Origin: JBOCEF01 sp047610385
GTDB taxonomy: Bacteria > Pseudomonadota > Alphaproteobacteria > Rhodobacterales > Rhodobacteraceae
Direction: 5' to 3'
Assembly: GCA_047610385.1 (NCBI GenBank)
Contig: JBLGAC010000028.1
Span: 1-52,361, forward strand
DNA length: 52,361 bases
Shown here: positions 1 through 10,948 of the stretch, piece after piece
Position numbering within the stretch: position 1 is the first letter of the stretch
How the letters are laid out: every line of letters starts with the position of its first letter
Program-made: the position numbers and the translations under genes
The notes under the pieces: generated by a model
What the model saw: the letters and a program-made list of their open reading frames with translations, nothing else
What the model was told of the DNA's origin: nothing
Database searches by the model: none

Positions 1-3000
1 TGAGGCCATCCCGCTCTCAGCCACGCGGGTTTTAGGGCCCGCCACGGCGAAGGGCAGGGCCACCGGTTCGGGCGCCGCATGAATCGCGCCCGCCGCCGAG
101 AACGCCATCCAGTCGACGATCTCCTAGCTGTGATTGGTTTCCAGATCGAAGCTCTGATCCTCCAGCGCCATCGCCTTGAACCCGGTCGCGGTGGTCGGGC
201 CGAGCCGCGGGCTGGCCGTGTCGGTGCCGAAATCAGACGCCAATGCGGCCACCACCAAAGGCGCCTCCGCGAAGGCGGCGTTGGTCAGCTTGCCATTGAC
301 GTTCCAGGCTGAGGACCCTGCCTGCCAATCCATGTCCGAAAGGCTTCCTCCGCCATGCTCGATCGCGAACCAGCCCGCGTCTTCGACGGCGTGGTTAAGG
401 TTGTCCGCCTGCTCCTCCTGCATGCTCAGATGAAAGCCGTCCGTGGTGGGATTGCGCTGGCGCGAGATGATGAAATCTGTGCCGTCAAAGGTCTGCACCT
501 GACTGAAGATTGACGGCGCAGTGTCGAAATTTTCGGCGAAGGCGCCGGTTGCGGAGACATTGCGGAACCGGGTGGCGGCGGCCTCGACCTTGTTCAGGCT
601 GTGCGCCAGCGCGAACACCACCGGGTCGATATAATCGTTGGCGAAGGTCAGGGTCTGCCACGGTGTGCCGACGGTCAGTTGGACGACTTCGCCGACGGCA
701 GTTCGCGCCGGGACCAACGAGATCTTCACGCCGTCCGGCCCCGCGTCGAAGGACAGCGCCAGATCGGGGGCAAAGCCAAGCCAGGGCGGCGCCTCGGCCC
801 GCCCGTCGCCGTCAGCGTCGGCGTCAAATGACAACAGGTCTGCGTCATGGCTGAACTGGGCCGCCGAGGTCGCGTCAGTGACCAGCAGCACATCGTCCCT
901 GCCCATGTGCAGCAAGGCCGCGCCGTCGAACTGCGCGGCCGTGCCGCTCAGATCGGCGGCGACGGCCCCCAGATCGCCCAGCACCGGCGGCCCGTCCGCA
1001 TCGATCGCGGGGTTGGCGAAGCGCGGCGCCAGCGGCACGCCGACATAGACGCCCAGCTCAACAAAATATTCACCGCCGCCCGAAGCCGGATCGATTAAGG
1101 CGAACACGTCCGCCAGCCTCAGATCAGGCCGATCAGCCATCAGGATCGTCGCGCCGCTGGGCGCCTGCGCGGCTGCGCCGATGTCGCCCAATGGCGCATC
1201 CCACAGCAGGTTCCCGCCGGAGAGAAGGATCGACGCCGCGGACCGCTTGGTTTCCGCGATCAACACGCCCGACAGGATGACCTCGGCGCCGTCCCGCGCC
1301 GCGAGGCCGCCGCCCTGATAGGCGCTGTTGAGCCCGATCTTCCCGCCAGCGATCGACAGCGTGCCGGGGCCGGAAATCTCGATTCCGCCGCCGCTGCCAA
1401 GCGTGTCCGGGCCCGCCAGCCCGACATTTCCAACAACCGCCACGTCACGCAGGCTGACCTGCGCGGCATCCTCGATCAGGATGCCGCCACCATGCTCCGC
1501 CGCGCCCCCTTGAACAACCAACCCGAACAGTTCGGCGTCAAAGGTGATCGTCCCCGACAGCACCCCCGAGGTGGCCGACGCAATTGCATCGCGCAATGAA
1601 ATCACGCCGTCATTGTCGTGCTGCACATCGGCCAGGGTCGTGACCACCAGCGACGGAGATGCAAGCGGCGGTGCCTCATGGGCCCCGATATCGGCGCCAG
1701 GCCAGTATCGGGCGACGCCGTTGGCACCCTCGGGCAGCGCTTCGGCGACATCGCCGTCGCCGTCCAGATCCGCCGTGTCGGGAGCGGGCAAGGCGGCGTC
1801 CGCCCCCCCCTAGCGCCGGGTTCGCAGGATCGAGCGTCAGCGCGACACTGCGTCCGAACCCGCCGTTCTGAGCCGCCAGCCCACCGCCCGTCGCGCCGTC
1901 GACGCCCGCGAACACGTCGTTCAGCGCCAGCCCGGCATCGGCCAGAACCAAGCCGGGGCCGAAGTATCGAACACCGACAGCCCCCCGGTCACGCCGCCGA
2001 CATTGCCGCTGATGGTGGAAAACGCGATGTCCGCCGACGCGGTGCCAACGACATTGATGCCGCCTCCCGCCGACGCCTCGTTTTCGGCGACGACCAGATC
2101 ACGCCCGATCAGCGACGCTTTGGCGGCCAAGAAGATGCCTCCGCCGTCGCCGCCCGCCTCGCTGGAGAGGACGCGGACATGGTCGAGCGCCAGCGCCCCG
2201 CCGCCCTCGATCAGCACCGCGCCGCCGTTCTCCGCGTCGTATCCAAGCTGAAAGGTCATGTTGGTGATCGCGGCATCGCCGCCATCGGCCACGCGCAACA
2301 CGCGGAGGATATTTCCGCCGGACATGAGGACGCCGCCATAGGCAGTCGTGCTCAGATCAAAGGTGATCGTGCCGATCGCCGCGCCGGATTCGGCCAGGGC
2401 GATCGCTTCGCGCAGCGACTGCACGCCGTCACTTGCATCTATCACATCCAACAGGGTGGTGACGACCAGCGAGGGCGGGATGGGGGGCGGCGCCACGGTT
2501 TTGACCGGCCCGCCCTTGTCCGCCAGCACCGGTGCCGCGCCGTCAAAACCCGCGAACAGCGTCGCGGGGTCCGCGACGGTCATGCCCGCCAGGGCGGTTG
2601 GGGTGTAGGTGTCGGTCAGCACGCCCGCGGACCCCAAGGCCACGCGCGCGGCGTCGAGGCCCGCGAAGCTGTCGCCATCCCCCGCCAGATCGGTGCCCAA
2701 GGCCGCCGCGTTGCCCGCGTTGGTGACGTGGCCCAGCGTGGCCGCGGTCTGCGTGATCGAGATGCCGCCGCCCCAAAGGGCATGGCTTGCGGCCACGGTC
2801 ACGCCGTCCAGATCCAGCGCCGCGTTGGTTTCCGCCTGAATGCCGCCGCCAAAGCCGTCGGTCTGCCCGTCCAGCACAATCAGATGGCTTAGGCGCGCAT
2901 CGGCACCGTCCTGCACCCGCAGCACGCGGCTGAGACCCCCGCCCGAGACGGTCACACGCGACCCCGTCGTCATCCGCGTCGCCGTCAACGGTCACGGCGC

Positions 3001-5762
3001 CGGAAGTCACCAGCTCCGCCCCGTTCAGTGCAATGACCGAGCCGATGGGAAAGGCCGCCGCGGAGAACGTGATCGTGCCGGTCAGCGAGCCGTCATTGAC
3101 CCAGCCGATCGCTTCGCGCAGCAAGGTCACGCCGTCGCTGTTGTTCATCACATCCGCCAAGGTGGTGACCAGCAAGGACGGCGCGTCGGTGATCGGGGCC
3201 TCATAGGCGCCGATGTCGGGATTGGCGCCGCGCGCGACGCCGCGGGCGTCGAAGGGCTGGGCTTCGGCCAGATCGCCGTCGCCGTCCAGATCATGGGCGT
3301 CGGGCGTCGGGGGAATGGCCGTGCCCAGCGCCGGATTGCCGCCCACCGCCGCCAGCGCCACGGTTTTGACCGCCCCGCCATTGTCCAGCGCCAGCCCGCC
3401 GCCCGTCAGGGGATCGATGGCCGCGAACACGTCGCCCGCATCCAGCCCGCGTGAGGTCAGCACCACCGCATCCGCGCCTAAATCCGCGACCGCGTCGCCG
3501 AATGTGCGCCGGATGGCGTTGGTTCCCAAGATGATGCCGCTCAGCGTCGGGGTGTTGTCGCCGCGCAGCGCCAGGTCCGCGCCGACAGATCCGTGGTTGC
3601 CCGCGATGATGGTGTTGGACAGGGTTGGCGCGGTGCCACCCGACAAGGACATCACCCCGCCGCCATAGCCGATGGCAGATTCCACGCGGTTGCCGGTGAT
3701 GGTTGAGGACCGAATATCCAGCGCCGGGCCATAAAGCAGCGCGCCCGCGGCCCAGAACGCCGCGCCATTGCCGTGAATGGTCGCGTTTTCGATAATGTCG
3801 GAGGCATTGTTGGCATGCAGCCCGCCGCCGCCGGAAAAGGCGTAATTCCCGCCGATTTCAACGTTCACCAGATCGAGCGCACCGTAATACGTCCGGATCG
3901 CACCGCTGAGATTGCTGGCCATGTTGCCGGTGAACGCGGTGTCGCGCGCGCTCATTGATCCGCCGTTCAGGACCGCCACGCCGCCGCCGTCGCCCGCCGC
4001 GTTGTCCGCGATGGTCACCCGGTCCAGATCCAGCGCCGATCCGTCATCCACCAGCACGCCGCCGCCCTGCGGTCAGCCCGACAAGCCCAGCACGCCGTCC
4101 CCGACGCTGCCGCCGGTCAGGACCAGCGCCTCAAGGCGCAGATCAGCGCCGGCGGTCAGTTCCATCACCCGCGATGCGGCGTGCGCGTCGATGGTCACGT
4201 CCGCGGTGCCGTCGCCATCCACGTCGCCGTCAATGGTCATGGCCGAGCCGACGGTCAGCTGCCCGCCGGTCAGCAGCACCCTGCCGCCCTGCGCGAAGGT
4301 GATCGTGTCGCCATGGACGCCGGTGGCGGCCCAGGCGATCGCTTCGCGCAGCGAGGTCAGGTTGTCGCTGTCATTGACGATGTCGAGCATGGTGGTGACA
4401 TGCAGCGACGGCAGGTCCGTGCCCGGCGCCTCATAGGTGCCCAGATCGGCATGGGCCGGCGCGCGCGCCACACCGCGCGCGTCGGTCGGCAAGGGCTCCG
4501 CCGTCACGCCGTCGCTGTCGAGATCGAGATCGAACGTGTCGACCCCGCCGATCGCGCCGCCGGTGACCGGGTTCTGCAGGTCCGAAGACAAGGCGACAGT
4601 GCTGCCGAACCCACCATTGCCATCCGCCTGACCGCCCAGCGCGTCCAAGGTCGCGAAGACATGGGCCAGGGTCAGCCCCTGATCGGCAAGCACCTGCGCC
4701 ACGCCGCCGTCGATCGCCACCGCGCCGGTGATGATCAGCGCGCCCTCAGTCAGAAAGGTGGCGCCCGCGGCGAAGGTGATCGTGCCGGTCAAGACGCCGT
4801 CATTCAGCCAGCCGACCGCCTCGCGCAGCGAGATGACCCCGTCGAAACGGTCCGTCACATCCGCCTCGGTGGTGACGATCAATGAGGGCGCCTCGTCTGC
4901 GCTCAACTCAAAGGCACCCAGATCGGCCGAGCGCGGATCGCGCAGCACAAAACGCCCGTCATGGCAGGGATAAAGATCCGGATCCGCCGCGCCCAGCGCC
5001 GGGTTCAGGTTGCGCTGCACCAGCGCCACCGATTGACCGAACCCGCCCTCGGGCGTGGCAAGGCCGCCGCCCGTCAAGCCGTCGATCACCGCGAACACAT
5101 CCGTGAGCGCGATGCCTTCATTTGCCAGCACCACCACCAAGGGATCAAGCGCCGCGATCGATCGCCCAACGATGTTCCCGCCGACGAAGCTGACGCCGGT
5201 TCCCAACACATCCGCGCCCGAACTGGCGGCATTGCTGTGCACGGTGGAGTTTGTCATTTCCAGCGATCCGCCGTCGATCCCGATGCCGCCGCCCCAGTCG
5301 GCGGTGTTGCGGGCGATCTCGCCGCCCTCAAGCACCACGTCGCCGGCAACGTAGATGCCGCTGCCAAGGCCGCCCGCCAAGTTGTCGGCGACAATCAAGG
5401 ATTGCTGGCGCGCTTCGGCAAATGCGCCGCTCTCCACCATCACCGCGCCGCCATTGCCGTCCGCGGCACCCCCGGCCAGCGTCATGCCCGACAGGTCCAA
5501 TTCGATGTTGGCGGCGACGTGCATCACGCGCGCCAGCCCCTGCGCGTCCGGCGCGATGGCCCGATAGCCGACGATCTGCATCGAACTTGCGATTTCCAAA
5601 GCGCCGTGATCCAGCAACAGGGTGCTGCCGAACAGCGCGCCGTCGAAGGAGATCACCGCTCCGCCGCCGGGATCCGTCACGCCCGCCAACGGCCTGCTCG
5701 GCCGCCAAGTCGGCACCATCGAACAGATCGTCGTCAAAGCTGGTCACAAGGCAATCGGTCAT
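1..5762 (-). pseudogene. Giant secreted beta-helix adhesin-like protein, broken and running off the window
   Basis: The reconstructed protein has at least five copies of a module beginning PSLxVTTxxDV...DGxxSLREAI...GTITF, near 4890, 4410, 3185, 2475 and 1655. Linkers of the form DLDGDGDxAE...ARGVAR...DIGAYEAP follow, of the kind seen in CSLREA-type and choice-of-anchor Q surface proteins. Between them are Asn/Gly-rich right-handed beta-helix rungs. The C-terminal part carries two copies of a domain with an aromatic or acidic EEQ/EDQ...N-H core. The likely start is 5762 (MTDCLVTSFDDDLFDGADLA). The frame breaks near 5700 (shift), at 4073-4075 (in-frame TGA), near 2965 (shift), near 1950 (shift), at a G8 tract at 1803-1810 (shift) and at 124-126 (in-frame TAG). 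Homology to the module continues on both sides of every break. Neighbouring genes are intact, so real decay is more likely than sequencing error. Its role as a surface adhesin is inferred. Confidence 0.8.
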
Positions 5763-6183
5763 TGGTCAAATTCTTATCGCCGGATCGCGCCCGGCGCGTC
5801 CGCCGCAAAACTGCAGACCGGAACGTGAGGCCCTGCAAAGACGGGTCCGGGCAGATCGAACGGGCCTGAAACACCGAAGAGGCGCAGCGCCGCTGGATCT
5901 TTCGGTTCGGTCCTGACTGACGGCGGACCTGACGCCCCTTCGCGCCGCGCGTCACGGGCGCGGCTGAACAGCCGGGGGGATGGCAAGCCGTTCAAACGCT
6001 TGTCGCACGGCAAATTCGCGGGTGGCGATGGCGAAACATCGCCAAGGCCGCTGTCCGCCGCGACGCGTGAAATCGCATGGAAGTGATGAGGCGGGCAGCG
6101 TCGAAGTTGCGCCCGCCGTTGACGCAATGTTAACCGAGCATCCAACACCGGATCACCTACGTCAGCCGCTGCGCGCCGGACGC
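5763..6183. other. Non-coding stretch upstream of the broken adhesin gene
   Basis: About 420 bases separate the adhesin start from the xylA terminator. No open frame here resembles a known protein, and the frames that are open on the minus strand are Arg/Pro-rich shadows. The stretch presumably holds the adhesin promoter, but I could not pick out a convincing -35/-10 pair. Confidence 0.4.
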
Positions 6184-6215
6184 AAAAAAAGGGGGCGCGG
6201 CCAAGCCGCGCCCCC
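6184..6215 (-). terminator. Rho-independent terminator of the xylose operon
   Basis: A perfect 10-bp GC stem (6191-6200 with 6206-6215, 5-base loop) is followed on the minus strand by seven T residues. It lies 28 bases past the xylA stop, so the operon ends here and no xylulokinase gene is co-transcribed. Confidence 0.9.
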
Positions 6216-6243
6216 ACCCGTCCGATCAGGCGGCCCGGCCCGA

Positions 6244-7545
6244 TCAGACGAACTTGTTGACCCAGTTTTCCAACCGTTCCTGCCTGCCCGAACGCGGCTG
6301 GGGGTCAAATTCTCCGGCCATGGCGCGGGCGTGGCAATCATCCAGCCCGCCCTTCAGCATCGCCTGCGCATCGGGCGTGCCCCAGCCTGCGTAACGCGCG
6401 GCGCGCATCGCCTCCAGCCCACCATCGGCCAGCATCGCGGCGGCGGCTTTCAGGCCGCGCGCACAGACATCCATGGCGCCGATATGTGACAGGATCAGAT
6501 CCTCAGCGTCCAAGGATTGGCGGCGCAGTTTGGCGTCGAAATTGGTGCCGCCGGTGGTAAAACCGCCTGCCTTCAAGATCTCATAATACGCCAGCGCCAC
6601 TTCGGGCACGTTGTTGGGGAACTGGTCCGTGTCCCAACCCGACTGGTAATCGTTGCGGTTCATGTCGATCGACCCGAACAAGCCCAAGGATGCCGCCGTC
6701 GCAATTTCATGTTCAAAGCTGTGACCAGCAAGAATGGCGTGGCCTTGTTCAAGGTTCATCTTCACCTCTCCCTCAAGCCCGAAGCGTTTGAGGAACCCAT
6801 ACACCGTGGCCACGTCGTAATCGTATTGGTGCTTGGTCGGCTCCTGCGGTTTTGGCTCAATCAAGATCTGGCCCTTGAAGCCGATCTTGTGCTTGTGCTC
6901 AACCACCATCGACAGAAAGCGTCCCGCATGCTCAGCCTCAGCGGTCAGGTCGGTGTTCAGCAGGGTCTCATACCCTTCGCGCCCGCCCCACAGCACATAG
7001 TTTTCGCCACCCAAACGGTGGGTCGCGTCCATGCACAATTTGACCGCTCCCGCCGACCACGCGAACACGTCAGGGTCAGGATTGGTCGCCGCACCAGACA
7101 TAAAGCGCCGGTCTGAGAACAGGTTGGCCGTGCCCCACAGCAGCTTCACACCGGTCGCGTCCATCTTGGCTTCAAAGATGTCGGTGATTTCAGCGAAATT
7201 GCGGGCGCTTTCGGCAAAACTTGCGCCTTCGGGGCGCACATCCGCGTCATGAAAGCAGAAATACGGGGTGCCGAGGGTCTCAAACATCTCAAAGGCCACA
7301 TCGGCCTTGGCGCGCGCGGCGGCCATGTCATCGCCGAACCACGGGCGATCAAAAGTGCGGCCGCCGAAGGGATCCCCCCCCTCCCACGCGAATGAATGCC
7401 AATAGGCGACGGCAAAGCGCAGATGGTCCGCCATGCGCTTGCCCATGACGATTTCATCGGCGTCATAGTGGCGGAATGCGAACGGATCGTTGGTCTCAGG
7501 CCCCTGATAGGTCGCCTTGGGGATGCCGTTGAAAAATGCGGTCAT
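6244..7545 (-). CDS. xylA: Xylose isomerase
   Basis: This is a cytoplasmic TIM-barrel enzyme that converts D-xylose to D-xylulose using divalent metal ions. The 433-residue length is typical of the long (class II) isomerases. The N-terminus has the family pattern around FRHYDADEIVMGKRM and AYWHSFAW. The catalytic region FHDADVRPEG, the VLWGGREGYE signature and the metal-site KPQEPTKHQYD motif are all present. It is the last gene of the xyl operon. Its ATG overlaps the stop of the upstream ATPase gene by four bases, so the two are translationally coupled. A strong terminator follows. No xylB (xylulokinase) gene is seen in this window. Identification is secure. Confidence 0.97.
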   Translation of the reverse strand: MTAFFNGIPKATYQGPETNDPFAFRHYDADEIVMGKRMADHLRFAVAYWHSFAWEGGDPFGGRTFDRPWFGDDMAAARAKADVAFEMFETLGTPYFCFHDADVRPEGASFAESARNFAEITDIFEAKMDATGVKLLWGTANLFSDRRFMSGAATNPDPDVFAWSAGAVKLCMDATHRLGGENYVLWGGREGYETLLNTDLTAEAEHAGRFLSMVVEHKHKIGFKGQILIEPKPQEPTKHQYDYDVATVYGFLKRFGLEGEVKMNLEQGHAILAGHSFEHEIATAASLGLFGSIDMNRNDYQSGWDTDQFPNNVPEVALAYYEILKAGGFTTGGTNFDAKLRRQSLDAEDLILSHIGAMDVCARGLKAAAAMLADGGLEAMRAARYAGWGTPDAQAMLKGGLDDCHARAMAGEFDPQPRSGRQERLENWVNKFV

Positions 7546-8300
7546 GCGTCAGCCTTTTGGGCGTGGGGGTGTTTGCCGAGGATGATCATCCCCAGAATTT
7601 CGTCCTCAGTGACATCATCGACGCGCACTGAGCCGACCAGCTTGCCGTTCTTCATCACCGTGATCCGGTCGCACAGGTCCATCACGTCATGGACGTCATG
7701 GCTGATCAGGAAAATCCCGAGGCCCTGGCGCTTCAGCTCCTCGATCAAGTCCGACACCATGCGGGTTTCCTGCACGCCCAGCGCCGCGGTCGGCTCATCC
7801 ATAATCAGGATGCGGGCGTTGAAATAGACCGCCCGCGCGATGGCCACCGATTGGCGCTGCCCGCCAGACAAGGCCGACACCGGGCTGGAGAATTTGGTGA
7901 AGTTGGGATTAAGCCGCGCCATGATCCTGCGGGTCTCAGCCTCCATCGCCGCGTCGTCGACAAAGCCCAGCTTGGTGGTCAATTCACGCCCCAGAAACAG
8001 GTTCGACGCCGCATCCAGATTGTCCGCCAGCGCGAGGGTCTGGTAAATCGTCTCAATATTGCAGTTGCGCGCATCGCGGGGGCTGTCGATGGTGACAGGC
8101 TTGCCGTCGACCAGAATTTCCCCCGCATCGGCCTTGTAGGCGCCTGACAGGATTTTGATCAGCGTCGATTTCCCGGCGCCATTGTGGCCCAGCAGCCCGA
8201 CGACTTCGCCGGCGTGCAGGTCCACCGAGACATGATCGACCGCCTTCACCCCCCCGAACGCGATCGAGATGTCGCGCATTTCCACCAAAGGTGCGGTCAT
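7542..8300 (-). CDS. Xylose ABC transporter, single-domain ATP-binding subunit
   Basis: This is the ATPase of a CUT2-type sugar importer, 252 residues with a single nucleotide-binding domain. Walker A is GHNGAGKST near residue 38, the signature is LSGGQRQ, and Walker B is ILIMDEPTAAL. E. coli XylG is a double-length, two-domain protein of about 510 residues. This gene is the half-size form, as in rhizobial FrcA, and probably works as a homodimer. It overlaps xylH upstream and xylA downstream by four bases each, which places it firmly in the xylose operon. The substrate is assigned by context from XylF and XylA. Confidence 0.92.
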   Translation of the reverse strand: MTAPLVEMRDISIAFGGVKAVDHVSVDLHAGEVVGLLGHNGAGKSTLIKILSGAYKADAGEILVDGKPVTIDSPRDARNCNIETIYQTLALADNLDAASNLFLGRELTTKLGFVDDAAMEAETRRIMARLNPNFTKFSSPVSALSGGQRQSVAIARAVYFNARILIMDEPTAALGVQETRMVSDLIEELKRQGLGIFLISHDVHDVMDLCDRITVMKNGKLVGSVRVDDVTEDEILGMIILGKHPHAQKADA

Positions 8301-9616
8301 GATCTTGCTCCCATCCGGCGGCGATAGATCGTATCGATCAACACCGCCAGCACCAGCACTGCGCCCACGACGATGTTCTGGAACGGCGCGTCCACGCCGA
8401 CCATGGCCATGCCCGATTGCAAGGATTGCATGATCAAGGCCCCCAAAATCGCCCCGTAAATCGTGCCCGCCCCGCCCGACAGCGCGGTGCCGCCGATGAC
8501 GGCGGCGGCGATGACGCGCAATTCATCCAGCGTGCCAATGTCGTTGGAATGAAACGACAGGCGCGCCGATGCGACCACCCCACCGATGGCGCACAGCCCG
8601 CCCATCAGCGCAAAAACCTTTACCGTCAGCAGGCGCGTGTCGATGCCCGACAGCGACGCCGCCTCAGGGTTGCCGCCCGCGGCAAAGATATAGCGGCCCA
8701 GCCGGGTGCGCCGCGCGATCACGGTCATCACCACGGCCACCGCGATCAGCAGCAGCACCGACAGCGGCACGCCGTAACCTTCGACATAGCCGTCGGGCAT
8801 CACCTCGCCATTAGCCTCAAAGACGCGGGCCAGCTTGCGCGACGGAATTTCATAGGCGTTCAGGACCGCAACGAAGCCGAGGATCACAGCAGCCGTCACA
8901 GCGCCGGTCAGCGCCTCAGCCCAAGCGGGTTTCACCGGAAATCCATGGTGCAGCTTGGCGCGGCGCGCAGATCGCAGCGCCGCCAGCCCCGCAAGGGTTG
9001 CAAGAATGCCCAGACCCCAGCTAAGCACCGGCCCCAAAGTGCCGTTGATGCCGCCGAGCAGCTGGAACGCTTCGTCCAGCGGGCCGATGGTCTGGCCCCC
9101 GGTCAGATACCACGCGACATTGCGCCAGATCAGCAGCCCGCCCAGCGTCACGATGAATGACGGCACCATCAGATAGCCGATCACATAGCCCTGCGCGGCC
9201 CCGATCAGCCCGCCGGTCAGCAGCCCGACGATGATGGTCAGCGGCGCGATCAACGGGCTGCCCAGCGGCAGGCCCAGCCATTGCGGCAGGATCAGCGTCT
9301 GGGTCATCGCCATCACCGCGGAACATGTCGCCAGCAGCGCCCCGACCGACAGATCAATGTGGCGCATGACAATCACGAACACCATGCCGGTGGCCATGAT
9401 CGCAACCGACACGGTCTGGATCGTCAGGTTGAAAATGTTGCGCGATGTCAGAAAGCGCCCCTCAGTCACCAGATCAAACCCGAGGCACAGCACGACGAAC
9501 GCGCCGATCATGCCCAGCAGTCGGGTGTCAAGCTCCAGCGTTGCGAACAGGCCCTTGCCTTTTGTGGCGGGCGGCGGCGCAGCAGGGGGCGAGGCGGCGG
9601 CGGCCACGTCCGTCAT
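8297..9616 (-). CDS. xylH: Xylose ABC transporter permease
   Basis: This inner-membrane permease of 439 residues belongs to the RbsC/XylH family. Multiple hydrophobic segments run through the sequence. The family motif appears as RRTRLGRYIFAAGGNPEAA followed by SGID near residue 330. The start at 9616 (MTDVAAAASPP) was chosen because it has an AAGGA-like ribosome site and begins just before the cytoplasmic Ala/Pro-rich leader. A start 15 codons upstream is also open but lacks support. It is somewhat longer than E. coli XylH (393 residues), with an extra loop near residues 200-290. It lies 61 bases after xylF. Confidence 0.93.
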   Translation of the reverse strand: MTDVAAAASPPAAPPPATKGKGLFATLELDTRLLGMIGAFVVLCLGFDLVTEGRFLTSRNIFNLTIQTVSVAIMATGMVFVIVMRHIDLSVGALLATCSAVMAMTQTLILPQWLGLPLGSPLIAPLTIIVGLLTGGLIGAAQGYVIGYLMVPSFIVTLGGLLIWRNVAWYLTGGQTIGPLDEAFQLLGGINGTLGPVLSWGLGILATLAGLAALRSARRAKLHHGFPVKPAWAEALTGAVTAAVILGFVAVLNAYEIPSRKLARVFEANGEVMPDGYVEGYGVPLSVLLLIAVAVVMTVIARRTRLGRYIFAAGGNPEAASLSGIDTRLLTVKVFALMGGLCAIGGVVASARLSFHSNDIGTLDELRVIAAAVIGGTALSGGAGTIYGAILGALIMQSLQSGMAMVGVDAPFQNIVVGAVLVLAVLIDTIYRRRMGARS

Positions 9617-9677
9617 GGGATCAATCCTTGGTAGACAGGGGGGCGGCCGCCGCACGTGCACGGCGGCCGCAGGGTCA

Positions 9678-10703
9678 TCAGTTGCAGGGGGCCGGGCCGC
9701 CCGAGACGCCCTGGCACAGCGCGTCTTTGGTGATCCAGCCCGCGTCGACGACGGCGGTCAGGTTGGCGGCGGTCACCGGCACAGGGGCCAGGAACTTGGC
9801 GGTCAGCGTGGTGCCGCCCGGCGAGGTCCACTGCATCGCGCCCGCGATGTCGGCCAGCTTGGCGCCCTTGGCCATTGCGGCGGCGATTTCACCCGCCTCA
9901 CGGCCCAGATCGCGCGCGTCTTTCCACACCGACACGGTCTGGGTGCCGCGCGCCACACGGTTCAGCGCGGCATGGTCGCCGTCTTGGCCCGACACCGGAA
10001 TGCCGTCCATGCCCTGTGCCGTCAGCGCCGCGACCGCGCCGCCAGCAGTGCCGTCGTTTGAGGCCACGACCGCGTCGACCTTGTTGTCAGCCGCGGTCAG
10101 GATCTGCTCCATGTTGCGCTGGGCGTTGGCGGGCAGCCAGCCGTCGGTATACGCCTCAGCGACGATGGTGATGTCGCCGGCGTCGATGGCACCTTGCAGG
10201 ATCTCCTGCTGGCCGCCGCGCAGAAAATCGGCGTTGGGATCAGTTGGCGACCCCTTGATCATCACGTAATTGCCCTTGGGCGCGGCGGCCAGAACGGCGC
10301 GCGCCTGCATGCGCCCGACCTCAACATTGTCGAAGGTCAGGTAGAATGCGCGGGGATCTTCGATCAGGCGATCATAGCCGACAACCGGGATGCCTTCGTC
10401 AGCGGCGGCCTGCACCGCGGCGCCGATGGCCTGGCTGTCCTGCGCCAGAATGATCAGCGCGTCGACGCCCTGCGCGATCAGGCTTTCAATGTCCGACAGC
10501 TGTTTGGCCGAAGACGACTGTGCGTCAGCCGACACATAGTCGGCGCCCGCAGCGGCCAGCGCCGCCTTGATTGCGGCTTCGTCGGTTTTCCAGCGTTCTT
10601 CCTGGAAATTGGACCAGCTGACGCCGACAGTGATGTCGGCCGCGATGGCCTGGCCCGACAGCGACGCGGCGAGGATGGCCGCGATCTGGAGTGTTCTGCG
10701 CAT
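9678..10703 (-). CDS. xylF: D-xylose-binding periplasmic protein
   Basis: This is a 341-residue solute-binding protein of the ribose/xylose type. A signal peptide (MRRTLQIAAILAASLSGQAIA) precedes the mature ADITVGVSWSNFQEERWKTD. The landmarks match E. coli XylF closely: ERW near the sugar site, GYDRLI, FDNVEVGRMQA, GSPTDPNA, DGWLPANAQRNME, VVASNDGTAGGA and SGQDGD. The start at 10703 has a strong GGGAGGAAG ribosome site. The C-terminus carries two Cys residues (CQGVSGGPAPC) that may form a disulfide. It is the first gene of the operon, as usual for the component needed in excess. Confidence 0.97.
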   Translation of the reverse strand: MRRTLQIAAILAASLSGQAIAADITVGVSWSNFQEERWKTDEAAIKAALAAAGADYVSADAQSSSAKQLSDIESLIAQGVDALIILAQDSQAIGAAVQAAADEGIPVVGYDRLIEDPRAFYLTFDNVEVGRMQARAVLAAAPKGNYVMIKGSPTDPNADFLRGGQQEILQGAIDAGDITIVAEAYTDGWLPANAQRNMEQILTAADNKVDAVVASNDGTAGGAVAALTAQGMDGIPVSGQDGDHAALNRVARGTQTVSVWKDARDLGREAGEIAAAMAKGAKLADIAGAMQWTSPGGTTLTAKFLAPVPVTAANLTAVVDAGWITKDALCQGVSGGPAPCN

Positions 10704-10948
10704 GTGCTTCCTCCCGGAATTCCACACCCCAGGCGCGCGACAGCGGCAAAACAGCGGCTGCACGACGGGGCGGCCCGGCAGTTTCACCGTGGCAAAGCAA
10801 TAGTGCCATATTAATTTCAGCCGTCAAATTTAATTTTCCCATTTCGCACCTGCAACATATGCTGAACGCGTGAAATTTCAACTTAACCCGCTTGCGAAGA
10901 CGAATGTTGGCGGTATGCTGCCCTGATAAAGTTATGCAGGTGAATTAA
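10704..10948. promoter_or_regulatory. Divergent xylF / xylR control region
   Basis: This is an AT-rich island in otherwise GC-rich DNA. It contains a perfect 10-bp palindrome TGAAATTTCA at 10871-10880. It also has an imperfect inverted repeat, TTAATTT and AAATTTAA, separated by 8 bases around 10814-10836. On the minus strand TTGACG plus a 17-base spacer and ACTATT gives a promoter-like pair. Repression of both directions by the adjacent ROK protein, relieved by xylose, is the expected logic but is inferred. Confidence 0.55.

Noticed and set aside
1618..2892. A 424-codon open frame on the plus strand, antisense to the adhesin
   Set aside because: It is rich in Arg, His and Gln and mirrors the high-GC coding strand of the modular adhesin; no family resemblance.
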